In this document: positions 10,710 to 23,600 of the stretch, piece by piece | Numbering within the stretch: the stretch's first letter is position 1 | How the letters are laid out: the number at the start of each line of letters is the position of its first letter | Program-made: the position numbers and the translations under genes | Assembly: GCA_003993805.1 (NCBI GenBank) | Contig: RSEF01000013.1 | Coordinates: 20,014,860-20,078,859, forward strand | Direction: 5' to 3' | Source of the DNA: Himantopus leucocephalus | Taxonomy: Eukaryota > Chordata > Aves > Charadriiformes > Recurvirostridae | DNA: 64,000 nucleotides | Notes under the pieces: model-generated | Told to the model about the DNA's origin: nothing | What the model saw: the letters and a program-made list of their open reading frames with translations, nothing else | The model's database searches: none

Positions 10710-13700
10710 GCCACCGCCCGAACGCCCTCCGGCCCCCGAGCCGCCGTCCCACTCCACCGAGCAGAGGCACCCGTGTCCCCGCAGGACATCACCGCAGCGG
10801 GCTGGGCCAGCGCTCCCTGCATCTGGGTCTGGCCTAGAGCAGACAACTGCCCGTATTTTAAGGACTTCACTTGGCACAATAGAAGCTCCTTTGTTTTTAA
10901 TGCGTGCAGTAAGTAAGAAGGACCATCGGAGACCAATCTACCAAGAGCACCACAGACGCCCAGAGGATTTAGAGCCATGCATGTCACCCTGCGTGTCACT
11001 GCTGCTCTCCAGAAATCAATGTGCAGCATAACTGAAAGTCAATGTAAATATTTTGTAGCCACTGCAACCTACAGATTTAATCTGATCAATCTTTGAATAA
11101 CTCACAGTTTGAACAGCTGAAGGAAACCGATAAAGTTCCAGATTAAATGTATTTACAAACTTGATTTCCAAGTAACACCAGCTGGGCAAGTGCAGCTTTA
11201 AAAAACCATCACAGAGACGCACCAAGAGAGATGCTGCCGATGGGGGGACGTCCGTCCAGCCTCCTCTTTCCACCTCTGCAGACCGCCCTCTGGCGCAGCG
11301 TTAAAGGACACGGCTGGTAACACGGAGAAGCTCACAGACAAACCCTCCGCCACAAACCCTCCGCCGCGGGGGCTGCTGGCTCTGACCCCCCGCTGCCCAG
11401 AGCAGGGGATGTGCCAGCAGCCGGCGTGGCCGCTCCGCAGCGTGCCCTGCACAACGCCGCACCGAGCCCCCGCGTTTGCTCGGGCTTATCATCCCCTCGC
11501 CGAGCCCTGTGGTACCAACGCCTGAACTCCTGAATATGGCAGAAAAAATGCCTGAGGTGCCAGTATAAATGATCTCTCCGCAAATCAGAAGTGGCACTGC
11601 CCACAGCGGGACCCAGCTCTGGGGCCTTTAATCACCAGCAGGAAATCTGATGACACGTCAGGTTTTTTAAATAAGAAAAGCCACAGCAACAAGAGAAAAT
11701 AAAGATCTGAGGCAGTCTGTGGAGAGCATCTGAATGCCGCGACTTGTCTTCGCTGCAATCATCACAGGTTTGCTCACACCAGGTCGGCCGGCGTCATGAG
11801 GTTTGTTTTAATGGCTGCATCGTTTCCGTCCCCGATGCGCGTATGTGAGCGTATGCCACGGCTGGAGGTGTTCAGTTCATAGTACAGGAGCAAGAGGAAA
11901 CTGTTGCTGATACTGCAGAGGTAGAAAACGTAAACTGCAGATCAACTGTCAAACAGGAAAGGTCTCAGAGAACGAACCCCAGAGCTGAGGCAGCACCGAG
12001 AGGGGTCAGCAACGGGGAGACGCTGCGGTGCGAGGAGCTGGGGACCGCTCTCTGACGCCAGGTACCGCATCCCCCGACCCGGCTGCAGGGACTGTTCCCG
12101 CTGGCATGGCGTCACAGCCCTGCTGCCCCTTCCTCTGGCAAGTCCCCACGTGGCCCGCGCAGCAGCGGAGCGAGGGCTCATCTGTCCCCTCGTGCCCGCG
12201 GGGGAGCCGGTGCCGCGGGGGAGCGCGGGCTGCAGCGATGCCCAGGAAGGGGCTGGAGCACCAGCCCCAGCCCAGCGGGAGGGCAAGGGGGTCTCGTGCA
12301 GCACCTCTTCTGGGCCGAGGAACTTGTGCGCAGGGCGAGAAGGCAGGATCCAGCTGTGCCCAAGAGCCCAGCGCAGGATCCGATCCCGTATGCAGTCCAG
12401 TGCAGAGGAGCCATTGACTTTTTAAAATTCAGAGCAGAGCTGAAGTCTGGTATAGGTTAACTGCATTTTCCCTGCGCCAATCTCCTTGCCCACCGTACTA
12501 GGGCTCTGATACTGGGAAGCAAAAACCCGCCCTACCAACGCAGAGAGCAACCGGTCAAACGACACCTCTGGAGAGGACCCCCCTGAGCTGCTGCCTCCGC
12601 ACTCGCCCCGCGCCGGAGCACCCCTCGGCCGGAGGGACCCTCTGTCGCGGCAGCTTCAAAGTGAATATTTTTTTTTGCTGACCAATAAATTTAACCACTC
12701 ATCAATAAATTTAACACCAATTCAAGCACTGTCTTTTCTTTCTCAGTCCTCATTTGAACTCTAATCACGACAATTAGCAAGGCAGACTGGAAAACCGAAA
12801 GCCTGGCAAAGCCGCACTGCACCGTCCCCAAGCCCGGGCTGGGGCCGCGCTCGCTGGGCTCACTGTCACCTCTCAGCTCAGCCCCGACACACGCCCTGTT
12901 AGAAGCTAATGGTTCACCAGGTGGAAGTTTTGCTTTCAGATGAAGACAGAAGTGTGTTGCAAAGGCAAAGAGGTTTCCTGCTTTGCTAAAGGAGCTCAGG
13001 GTGGCACGAGAGGCTTGTTCTTCACCCCCCTGGAGATTCTGCACAGCCGACTAGTTAATCCCTAGCTTGAGGTCTTGCCAAGCCTATTATTCCATGCAGC
13101 AGGACACCGTTAGCTCCTGTGAATGTTGGAGGAAGGAGACGATTAGTTTCTGGGGGCAACACGACCAGCTCACTCTGCTCCAGCCGAACCCCGGGACAAG
13201 GAGAGCTCAGCTCCGCTCAGCTCAGCTCGCCCCGCAGAGCCCCAGCGCTGCGCAGGGCTGCCTTTGTCTGCACAAAGAAGTGAGTTTTCTAACGGGGAAC
13301 CAGATCTCTGTGCTCTACTTACATAACCTTTTTCCTCTATAAAAGGCTTAGCTGAAAAAAATAGGTAAAGAGGACATGCTGTTAGCAGGAACACGGGAGC
13401 ACATGTGTTTTGCGGGAGCCTGGCTTGGCTCTGCAGAGTTGGCACTCCCCAGTTCCACCCCTGCCTGTGCCAGCGGCAGCCCGGGATACGTGGCTCAGAG
13501 CCTTTCCTCCGAGCTGGCAAAGGTGACTTCCAGGGGTGAGGCCAAACCTCTCCAGGCGTTCAGAGGACACCCGCTAGCCCAGCGGCAGGGTCACCTACCG
13601 GCAAGGCCAGACCATCACCCGCAGGGACGAGGGTGTCTCAAGTCAGGGCAGGCGGCTGCTGCGGGGAAAGCCCTTCCGCTCAGCCGCAGCACGCTGCAGA

Positions 13701-14256
13701 CCACAGCAGCACTGGGAGCGTCTCCTCAAACCCACACGCCTCGGTCAGAGAAGTTCATTTAGTCCAGATGTGCCTATTTTGCCCCTGCACTCCCCTTTCT
13801 CCAGAAAGACACAGCTAGCAGAGCCCAGCTCCCCTCTCTCTCCTCCTCCTCCTCCTCTCCCCTTTTGTGCGCGCTCAGCGCCAGGCTGCACAGATGACCA
13901 GCTGCAGTAGGCAACTGCTCAGATAAAAGGACTTTGGATCAATCAACCCAAGCTCTGCCAGAGCAGGCGAGTCCTACATGGTAGTTATTCCCCACTGAGC
14001 TTTTGGGGCGTCCCTGGGACGGGCCACCAGCAAGTGCGCTGTGGGTTTAACTGGCGGCAGTGTCTCAGCAGGGCTCTCTATTAACCTGTACGAGACAAAC
14101 CTCCTCTGACAGCGCGCCGGCACGGGCAAAGCCACATCGCCATCTCTGCTGGGCTCTGGCTCGCACACGCTGCCTCCTGGGCGCTGCCTCCTGCGCCGCA
14201 TGCTCCTGCGCCACATGCTCCTGCGCGCTCCCTCGCACACCCCGCACGGTGCCCAC

Positions 14257-14395
14257 CCTCGGGCAGCGCCTGTGGGTCGGGGAGAGAGGGGGACGCTGGC
14301 CCGGGGGCTGCACGCCGCTCACCTGNCCTCGGGCAGCGCCTGTGGGTCGGGGAGAGAGGGGGACGCTGGCCCGGGGGCTGCACGCCGCTCACCTG
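14257..14395. repeat. Perfect 69-bp duplication separated by one N
   Basis: Bases 14257-14325 and 14327-14395 are identical over all 69 positions, with a single N at 14326 between them. The perfect identity and the placeholder base suggest that two overlapping contig ends were abutted rather than merged. A real tandem duplication is the alternative. Confidence 0.95.
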
Positions 14396-14693
14396 TGCAA
14401 GGTAGCCCGTCTGGCCCGTGCACTAAAAGCGATGGAGCCGCTTAGTGCGCGAGCCCCGGGCCAGGGATCTGACCCCTCTGGAGTTCAGCTGAGGCTCCGG
14501 CTAATCCGATAATAAAAAGGGCCCCGCGGAAACCGGGAAGCACAGCGGAGCAGCGCTTGCATGGGCAAATACATCAACCCTCTGCTTCTCCTGCTTCACA
14601 TAAAAAGTCAAAACTCCACCGACAGTTCACCTAAGCACAAAATTAATCACGACCATTGGATTAGCACAAGCAGAGAACTGAGCTTTGCTTTAC

Positions 14694-14793
14694 NNNNNNN
14701 NNNNNNNNNNNNNNNNNNNNNNNNNNNNNNNNNNNNNNNNNNNNNNNNNNNNNNNNNNNNNNNNNNNNNNNNNNNNNNNNNNNNNNNNNNNNN
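14694..14793. other. Assembly gap of 100 N
   Basis: Exactly 100 undetermined bases, the conventional size for a gap of unknown length. It lies inside the 7.2-kb intron, so no coding exon is lost between residues 263 and 264. Confidence 0.99.
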
Positions 14794-17670
14794 GGGATGC
14801 CCGGAGCCTCCCCGGTCCTGGCGCTGGGGGCAGCGGGGGCTCAGCCAGGACAGGGGTGCGGGGACACAGGCAGTGCCACCCGGTCCCCGATGGCGGAGCG
14901 GAGCGGGTGGGAGACCCAAAGCACACGGATTGGCAGGGCAGGGCCTCGGGGGAGCTATTTTTGCTGCCGGGCTGAAGGCTTTTGTGTGGCTTTGCTCCTG
15001 CTGCAGAAGCAGATCTGGGCTGCTGAGCTCACGGAACGGATTTCTGAGCACTAATTCTCTGTTACACAACAAACCTATTTTCCTCTGACACCGAGCAGGA
15101 GCTGCCCTCCCCGCGCCGGCTGCCCCTGCCAGCCCTCCTAGCCCAGCAGCCTTCACCAGCACCCTCTCGGCGGGGACGCACACCCCACAAACCCCCGAGA
15201 TGGCCAAGAAGGGCCGCACAGCCCACGGGCGGCCCCGCTCCGGGGGCAGACGGGCAGCCTTTCCGCCACGCGCGTGGGACACAGCCTCGACCCAGAGCCC
15301 GGCTGGGTCCTCCTCCCCGGGGCCTCCCCGAAAGGCAGCAGTGCTGCCCAAATACGAGGCGGGGCTCATTTTAGAAATACTTCTGCAATATTGTCCGGTA
15401 AAAATCTGTAAGCTGTTGGTTACCTTATCAAAGCAGCTTTGTCTGCTTATTTCTAACCAAAGCTGAAACTGTTTTCAGCAGAGAACAAACGCTCTGCAGC
15501 GTTGCTGTAAGGCAGTCAGCAATGAAAAGACAAGAAGGCAAAGGTCCTCCTTTGGGAAATGGGCTGTATTTTGAGTCTTCTGCTTCAGGAGCTTGGTCGG
15601 TACAATCACAGGCGACTCCTTAAAAAACAAGTGGAAAGCCCAGTGTCTTTTGCTATGGGGAAATACTGTAGTAACCTTCAATGGGGTTTTTCCTCACTTT
15701 CCCACACGCTTTTCAGAGCAGGATTGCTTCTGCTGGTGCCCCAGGAATCCCCATCTCCCCTTTGGCTTCCCGTGGTACTGCGGACAACGCACGCGATTTC
15801 TTTGTGCGTGCTGTGCCCCCTCGCAGGACCACTGCCCCTCTCAGTGTCGGAGCACTCGGCTCGTGGCATCCCCGCGGAGCAGGCATGCCTGCACGGAAGC
15901 TGACACTCGCTCTTGGGCTGGATACGCAGCTGGAGGAACACGCAGAGCGTCACCGATTGCAGCAGCCTCAAATAAAATGGGCAAACAGAATTTAATAAGA
16001 GAAGCACATAAGTAAAAGCTGGCCCCGAGCAGCACACTGCATCTATCTAAATAAACATGACTGGGACGTGCAGTGCTATCTTCTGCATTTTTATTAAAAA
16101 CTGACAGTTATTAAATGTCTCCGTTGGAGGATTCGCCTCCAAAAGCCAATGTTGCTTTTCATTTTGAACTTTGATGAACTGTCTCAATTTCGACCCACAC
16201 ATCTGCTGAACTGCAATTGACTGAGGCTGATGCTTCTGAGGGCTGGAGGGAATCAATAAGGGAATGTCACGGGAGAGGTCAAACCCAGCCAGGAGTCACC
16301 GCTGGCCGGTGTGCTCGCTCAGGGCGGGAGGGACACAGCAGTACCCAAACAAAGGGAAATGCCAAGGGGGGCTTCTGCCGCCAAGGTGTCAGGAAAATGA
16401 ATTTTATTTGCTCCTTAATCGTATTCTGATTCTCAGCTGGGAGCTGTCACTGTAGGACTGCGAGACACGGTCGGGAAATGCAAGAATAGAAAGGTGTGTT
16501 TTGCTCAGGATTTGGGAAAACTGCCATTCCACATCTCTGAATCTCCAGACAACGACATAAGACGCCTTCTCCACCCATTTTACTCCAGTTTAAAACGAGG
16601 TATCAGACTGCAACCGCAGCCCAAGAGTGCAAAAGCAGTAGCTGGTGTGTAATTCCCTATTCCCTCTAGGAAACCTAAAGCCGAAACACAGCCCGGTGCT
16701 CTCTGGACGAAGATTACCAGCACCGGGCTCCCGTAACTCGCACCCACTTTGCGCGTGTTGTTCTTGTAACATGATCACGCTTGAAATACTGATAATCTCC
16801 TTAATTTCCCACAAGATACTGGCCATTTTCTGAAGAAAACTCAGACAAGAAGGGGAGACACAGACGTTTAGCTATGCAGTCACACAGCACAGCGGCCCTT
16901 GCTGCTGCCCATTTCGCCGTCTTTAAGGCAGATACCAAACTCCTTTAGGTCTGTCCCATCTGTGTCTTATTTACAGTGCCGCGCTCAGCACGGAGCTGCC
17001 TTCCAGGAACGGCTAGGGCACGAGGAACAGCAACAGGTATTTGCCAGCCCACCCATAAATGCTGTAGGTGTTCGTTCCTGCGTTTTACTGAGCAGTTGCT
17101 GATAAGGAGAATATTTCCAGTAACGCCCCCCGACACGTACACGCTGAGCAGGAACCAGCAGCAGCTCACCCATCACATCAGCGCGGGGAGCACCAAGGAC
17201 AAGCTCCTCACCTGCCCAGCTCACTCCACATTTTGAGGGGCTTTTCTGCACACCCTGACCCTGAGGCACCAACCCCAGTTGCCAACAGGACAGGAGGCTA
17301 TTTGGACAAACGGCGTGAAGAAACACAGCACTCCAGCTCCCGGCATTGACAGCTCCGTAGCTGCTGTGCCCCGACATCCCAGCAACCCCCCAGACCCACT
17401 GCTGCCCAGACATCACCCTGAGGTTTTAACGTGCTCCCCAAAGGCTGTGGGGCCGGGACCCGGGGAAGCTGCTCCTTTCGGAATGGGCAGAGCTGAGGGC
17501 AGGTGGCCATGGGGATGCGGAGGGGCACGCAGGACCACAGCCCGGCACAGCCGGAGGGAGGATGGGGCGAGGTGGCAGGGGAAACCTGAGCTCAGATCAG
17601 TCTCTGTGCTCCCTTTTTTGGGCTCTTTTAACCCAAAGGGGACCCTATCCTGGCCGCTGGCTGTACTCAC

Positions 17671-17835
17671 ACTTGGCGTGGCGGTCGCAGAGGGCGGAGG
17701 TGCGCATGTCGCACAGCCGGATGGTGCCTTTGCTGCTGCTGTAGACGAAGGTGTTGCAGTGGTGCGGGTGGAACTCGGCAGCCGTGATCACCTCCGTCAG
17801 CTCCTCCATGTTGGCCGGCTTGATGTCCACGATGT
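17671..17835 (-). CDS. PPP2R2B: PPP2R2B coding exon, 165 bp (residues 209-263 plus 1 nt), WD40 blade 4
   Basis: The acceptor gccctgccag is followed by AC ATC GTG, completing asparagine 209 and continuing [20 protein letters not shown], then [20 protein letters not shown] and [14 protein letters not shown]. This is WD blade 4; [16 protein letters not shown] is almost invariant in B55 proteins. The exon ends AAG T and the donor is gtgagtac (gt at 17670-17669). The final T joins TT of the next exon to make phenylalanine. Two apparent differences from the human protein as I recall it are MRTSAL for MRASAL and DRHAK for DRHTK. Codon third positions are strongly G/C, unlike the 98-bp exon. Confidence 0.97.
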
Positions 17836-20458
17836 CTGGCAGGGCGAGTCAAGGAGCCCCACGTAGCCCAGCCCAGAGCCCGCGCCTCCCGCTGCCCTTC
17901 CTGCTGATGCCCCCGGGCTCCCGGGCTTCCCCTCGCCCAGGGCAAACCACGTCTTCCCGGGAGAGCAGCACTGTCCCAGGGCAGAACCGCAGTGCCGAGC
18001 TGGGACCAGCCAGCACCTGCGAAAGCCAACGTCCCTCACATTTTCTGTTCTGTTCTGATACTGCAGCTCTGGTACCGCAGCCTGGAGCCCCTCTGCGTCA
18101 CATGAGACCTGACTCTGCCCATCACCCAGGCCACGGTAAACATCTTCTATTGCAGCACTGGGGCACAGTGAGTAACCGCACCGAAAACAACGGGGGGAGA
18201 AACCAAAACCCAGATCACGACAACCGACAGAAAACCACCACAGCCCTGGGGTGCCTGCCCGGGGATGTGTAATCTCCAAAACATTTCACATGCTTGGGCT
18301 TGGTGAAATGCTGGGTTCAAAACTGAGCTGCAGACCCCGTCCCCAGGCCCTGCGGACAGTGCTGGCGAGGACCTGCGCAGCCCCACAGAGCTTTCCGGTG
18401 CTGCAGGGGACAGCCAACAAGCGTCTGTCCCAGCCTGACACTGAGCCAGTGGTCACCAGTGGAAGCGGCTTCAGATCTTACAGTGCAACCCAGACACCCA
18501 GCACGGGACGACAAACTCACTACGCAGAGGGGGAAGAGGAAACACCACCTTTCCTCACCCCCTGGACAGCAAATTAAGGCCCTGCTGTTCCTGGCAAGAC
18601 AGGAGTTTAAAAAAAAAAAAAAAGCAGCAGCAGATATGAATTTCTCACCCCTGTGGGGTGTTTTACAACAGCAAGCATTCTGTGGAAGAAGCCGCCGCGG
18701 TTCACAGCCCCCGCATGGTTTCACAGCCCGGCCGTGCTGCGGGTCTGCAGCAGAACCTGGATTCAAGCCCGACCTGAGCCCAGGGCAGCCCTGCGGGACA
18801 GCGACCGCTCCCTCCCAGGGATGGACTGGTGACGGTAAGGCATTGTGACAGTCTGCAATGAGAAGCGGTACAGGACCACACTGTGTCATGATGCCGCTCC
18901 ACTCCCCGCGGTTCTGTAGCGGTCCTGCACTTCTGACCCGCAATAACCCCCTCACGACAGCCCCCACGCTTTGCTCAGCAGCGGTTTCAAATCCCATCGC
19001 ACCGTGCAGTGGCTGTGTGACATGTACAAAATCAAGAAACTCCAATCCACAGCACTGCCTCTTCTCAGCTCTCAGCCAGGGACCAGATTTGGTTTTTATC
19101 AACAAAAGTGAAAACCAGCGACGTGCTCCTCACCTCCCCGGGCGGGCAGGCAGTGCTGCCGCGGCTGTCCTCCCCTCGGTGCCAGCGTCACCCAACGCCC
19201 CATCGGGTATCTGCAGAGAGGCCGGTGGGGCTGGTCCCACAGCTCAGCCAAACACAGCCAAACCGGGGACACCCCAGGAAGGGGCTCCATGGCGCCGGAC
19301 AGAGAGAGGACACCAAGAAGCAAGCAAGGACATCTGAGTGACAGTTCTTTGGTGGTGACGTTTCTCCATCAATTCTTAGCAGCATTCTGCAGCATTTTGG
19401 GTGCTGCACTTGCACCTTGGCCAAATTCCCTCGGGCCACCTAAACTCCCTGAGGTTGCACCCCCGTTCAGCATTACTCTCCTTCCCCAAAAAGCAGCACA
19501 TGTTGCAGCACTGCTCAAGGGTACCTGCTTCGAGCCCCCACCAGCCACACGTCTGTCACTGCTGAAATCCTCTCCAGCTGCCTAAACCTGCCACGTGCCC
19601 TGGGGATTTCTCAGTAGAAATCACTGTATAAATACCACCAACAATTAGTGCCCTGTTGTTATTATTTCTGGTGCGGCTGTTACAAGGGTGACTGGCACAA
19701 CCTCATTTGTACGGCTGTGACTGGCAGCCCGTCACCCCGCTGCAGGGCAGAATGGAGACTGCACGATTAATATTTCCTCTCCCCATCTTCCCCAAGGCAT
19801 CTGTCTTCCCCATCACCCGCAGACCCCCCTCCTTCCCGCCTGCCCCGCTCAGACCCTGCAGGCAAAATTCAAAATCGTGTCACCCACACAGGGAGGCAGC
19901 AGTCGCGATGGTGCCAGCTGAGCCCTGCACCGCGGAGGCAGCGCCTCGGTGCCACGGCCAAATGTGCCCACCGGAGACAGCCCAGTGTCCCGCCGGCATC
20001 CCAGCTCAGCCCAGCAGCACGGGCAGAGACGAGAGGGACGTGCCTTGGTAATGGCACCTGGGGACAGGGTTTCAGGTGTTGTGCAGCACCGTTTCACACT
20101 CGTGAGCCCCTGCGAGCCCCGGCCAGAGGGTGAAGCTCCTGCACCCAGGAACCGTGATGGGAGTGCGGGGACAGGGTGAGGCGAGACGCTGCGCTACCTG
20201 CTTGGTCACCATTACAGCAGACACGGGCACAGCTCTACTGCTTCCCGTGGAGTTGGACCTCGCAGGTCCCCCCTCCGCTGTTCACCTTCACCAGGGACCT
20301 GTCTCCCCATCCAGCTTTTTCATTCTCCCACTGACGCTTGTCCGTGTCTGGGCTCCCAGGGCTTTCACACCCCACTGGCCCGCTGAGGCACCGATTCCTG
20401 CTCTTGGCCGGGCTGGGACCGTCCCAGGGGCCGTGGGGCGGCGCGCACCAAAGGATAC
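17836..20458 (-). other. PPP2R2B intron between the 178-bp and 165-bp exons
   Basis: This 2.6-kb intron begins with the weak-looking donor gtatcc and ends with gccctgccag. It holds a 16-base A run at 18609-18624 followed by three CAG-type triplets. No gene or transposon was recognised. Confidence 0.9.
18609..18624. repeat. Poly(A) run of 16
   Basis: Sixteen consecutive A on the plus strand, followed by GCAGCAGCAG. No retroposed sequence was identifiable upstream, so it is listed only as a homopolymer. Confidence 0.9.
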
Positions 20459-20636
20459 TAAAACTTTGATTTGTGATTTCAAAGTTCCACAGGTTTATCC
20501 TCAGGTCATCCGCTGACATGTAGGTCTCGTAGTCGCTGTTGACGGAGATGGAGTTGATGTGGTAGGTATGAGCATTGGCAAACACCCGCCGGGGGGTGGC
20601 CTCCACCATCAGGTCCATGGGCCGGAGCACAGGTAC
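20459..20636 (-). CDS. PPP2R2B: PPP2R2B coding exon, 178 bp (residues 150-208 plus 1 nt), WD40 blade 3
   Basis: The acceptor cgtcccgcag at 20638-20637 is followed by GTA CCT GTG. The translation runs [20 protein letters not shown], then [20 protein letters not shown] and [19 protein letters not shown]. It forms WD blade 3, including the RINLW strand. The SADD motif holds an aspartate that in B55-alpha (D197) is important for substrate recognition (family knowledge). The exon ends TTT A, the first base of an asparagine codon completed by AC in the next exon. The donor is TTTTA/gtatcc, a poor match to the usual MAG/gtragt. The placement is nevertheless secure, because both the 178-bp length and the frame require it. 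Confidence 0.96.
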
Positions 20637-23600
20637 CTGCGGGACGGGAAGCAGAGCGTCAGCACCCAGGGACAGGGTCCGGCCGTCCCACCCGACCCAC
20701 GCCAGCACCCGGCACAGGGGGACACCCCCACGGCCACAGGGGGTGCCCGCAGAGCACTGGCTGCCAGCGCTCCATCCCACCCGCCTCCTACCACGCTCTC
20801 ACCACGGAAACCTAACGCCTTTGTAAGTGTACGAACAGAAGGACAAGCAGACATGAAAGCCTTCTACTTGTGAAAGAGGCACCAGTATGGTTAGATTGCT
20901 GTGAGGCAGCACGAGCCAGTAAACCAGGCTCGGACCTCTGCTGCATCAACCACTCCTTCTTTGGAAAAAAACCACAAACAAACACTTCTGCCTTTTTTTG
21001 TCACTGTTAACCACAACCTGAAATTCCTGGAGCATTTCTAACAGAAACATATATTTCTTGAGGGAGCCAGTCAGAACAGATTTGTCTTTTAACTTTTTTG
21101 CATTTGTTTCACAGTGAAACGGCAGAGGTAAGAGATGAGAAGAGACAGGGAAAGAGGACGCACAGGGCAGGGACAGATGGAGGGACTTAGAGATATACAT
21201 GTCCGCCTTTGGATTAATAAGCATAACTCACGTAAACACTGGGGGATGGAGAGATGCAGTAGGAACAGCATATGCAAGGAGCGGTGTAAGTAATAACGTC
21301 AGACATAACGCTCTGAAGGCAACTTAATACACTAGCAAGGTGTCAGTCTGCACTCCCGTTTGCCAGTAAGCTATTCCCTCGAGCTACTTCATTACTGTGT
21401 ATATGATCTGTGTGCTGCCCAAAGAGATTTCCCATGGCTGCAGAGGTGGGGACGGGAGTGTGACAGCCAGCTCGAGTGACACGAGAGCAGAGGGACTGCC
21501 AGCTCAGAGCCTGAGCTTAATGTGACGCGCCTGCCTGCTAATTCAGCCTGACATAGTCAATGATGCATCGTTTGCCGCTGAAGGACTCTGCTCAGCCATC
21601 TGGGGACGGAGGCTCGCATCGTGCTCACGGATTACAGGAGCTGGGCTGTCACTCAGACCATCGGGAACATGACGGTTGTGCAAAGGGAAAGGTTTCAACG
21701 GTTACACCAGACCTCTTCGGGCACAAAAATTGGTACAGCAAAGGCTTTGGCAGAGGACTCCACTCAGCACGATGATGCTGTGCGGCCCGACCACACCACG
21801 GGGTCAGGCCCAGCGCAGTCCCCGTCCCCTGGGGCACGCACTGCGGGACGAAGCGCCCGGGGCTCAGCCCCAACAGCGCGGCCATCTGCAACTGCCAGCG
21901 CCCCGGCACAGCTCCCTGCCCGGTTCTTCTACGGCAGCTACGCACAACCACGGAGCTAAGGTAAACTCTTCAGCCAAGAAACTTCTCCACGTGTTACTTC
22001 AGAGCCAAGTTCTGGGGAGTTTTTTATGTCTGGAACTTGGTCCATCACCAGGAAAAACCCCAGGAGAGGAACAAACCTGGTCAGCTGTGAGTACTCATTA
22101 CGGCAGGATTTTTTATCTGCTATGGTGGCAAGAATCTGCACTGGAATACGGAAAGCAGCATGTCCACGCACCTTCCCACCCCATGCTGCGAGCTCTTCCT
22201 TTGAGGGTATCATCAATAAGTACTGAAACGTGAAAGCAGTGACATTTTGAGGCAGGAGCAGCCAGGAGTGCGCCTGGAGCAGACATGGGCTTGGGGATCT
22301 CGTCCCCTGGCAGCAGAAATCCCACAGCGGACAGCAAACCCCATCTCGGGGTGACGGGGAGCGTCTCCCCAGCGCAGGCTGGGACCAGCCTGGGTTTAAT
22401 CTCTTCACCACCAAAGTCTGCCCCGGAGCCGGCTGGAAATGCCACCACCGCCGGGGAGGCCGATGCCAGTCTGTGCCGACAGCCCGAGCCCGGTGCCGGC
22501 ACCGACGCTCGCCCTCGCCGAGATGGGAATCCCGGGCAGAGAAGAGCCCCCTGCATCCCTCTCCCCGCTCATCCCGCTCATCCCGACGCTCCCAGCCTTG
22601 CTGGTCCCCAGCACTGTGACCCGCAGCGCCCCGGAGCCCGTTCCAGCGGCTGACAGACACCCACATCACATTTCTGCGTAACGCACAGTGATAGAAAGAC
22701 GGGGGGTCTGAGGGAAGACCCCGCAGCCACGCCGTGCCGGCCCGGCTGGGCAGGCGGTGCGGCAGCGGGCAGTGACGGTGAAGAGAAAGCCCCCAACGGA
22801 CGGAGCAACTGAACAGCCCTGACAGCAACTGAAACTTGGTCTTTTTTATTTTTTTTGAAGCACGCAGAGTCCCGGCCAGTGTCTGCCCCAACCACCCGCT
22901 GCCCCCAGCATTGCCATGGCAATCCTCAACGGCGCAGACCTCCCCGGCGCATCCCTTCTTCAATTACGGCGCCAACCCGCAGGGCAGGCGCTGGTATTAT
23001 ATACACCCATTATTAAAGGGTAATTCAGTGTAACAAACCGCATCAAGTACATAGAAAGGCTGTCAAATAAAATAAACCACTAATAAATTAAATTAGTTTC
23101 TGTTTTGAGGAAGGGGGGGAATGCCAGTCATTTTTCATCTAAAACAAAATATGTCTTAATTTTTCTTTCTGCCTTTAGCAGGCACCCCCTGCAAAAGAGC
23201 CGGTCCCACTCAAAGTGCACATGACACTCAATTCCTCTCGCCTTGTCTGGCGAAGGCTTCCCCTTTCCAGAGTTAATGAGGCACTAATCCTCCCTTGAGC
23301 TGTAAAATTCATTTTCTCCGTGGTTGGGGGTGGGGGGAGGCGGTGTGCCTGGTCCCCATCCCACCGCCGGTGCCCCACATCCTCCTGCCACCTCCATCCC
23401 CCGAGCGAGGGACCGCAGCACGGGTAACGCCGTGTCAGTCCTTGCTGCCGCTTCACTGCGTTGCCCCCTGTTCCCACCAGGTTTCCCCCTTTCATTGTCC
23501 ATCATGTCGACTGTCACCAAGTGCTCTCCACTCCAGAGGGAAAAGCTTCGTGTGGCAGAGCTTCTCCTCCTCACTCACAGCGCTGTGACGGCCGTGGCCT

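Larger units (their letters stand above)
10465..17670 (-). other. PPP2R2B intron between the 165-bp and 170-bp exons
   Basis: The intron is 7.2 kb and contains the 100-N assembly gap, both N-flanking duplications (10662-10709 and 14257-14395), a CT-rich run near 13835-13862 and a CAGCT-rich stretch near 13204-13230. AT-rich segments occur at 12660-12790 and 15950-16240. No coding sequence was recognised. True length is uncertain because of the gap. Confidence 0.85.

Noticed and set aside
14647..15369. Open frames spanning the N gap
   Set aside because: The apparent length comes from 100 N translated as unknown residues.
18624..18634. CAG-type triplets as a candidate for the SCA12-associated repeat
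   Set aside because: Only three units occur, and they lie in a 3' intron. The human repeat is at the far 5' end of PPP2R2B, which is outside this window.
21956..22963. 335-codon minus-strand open frame in the 11-kb intron
   Set aside because: Its composition shifts along its length with no domain or splice context, and other frames are also open. Chance in GC-rich intron is the better explanation.
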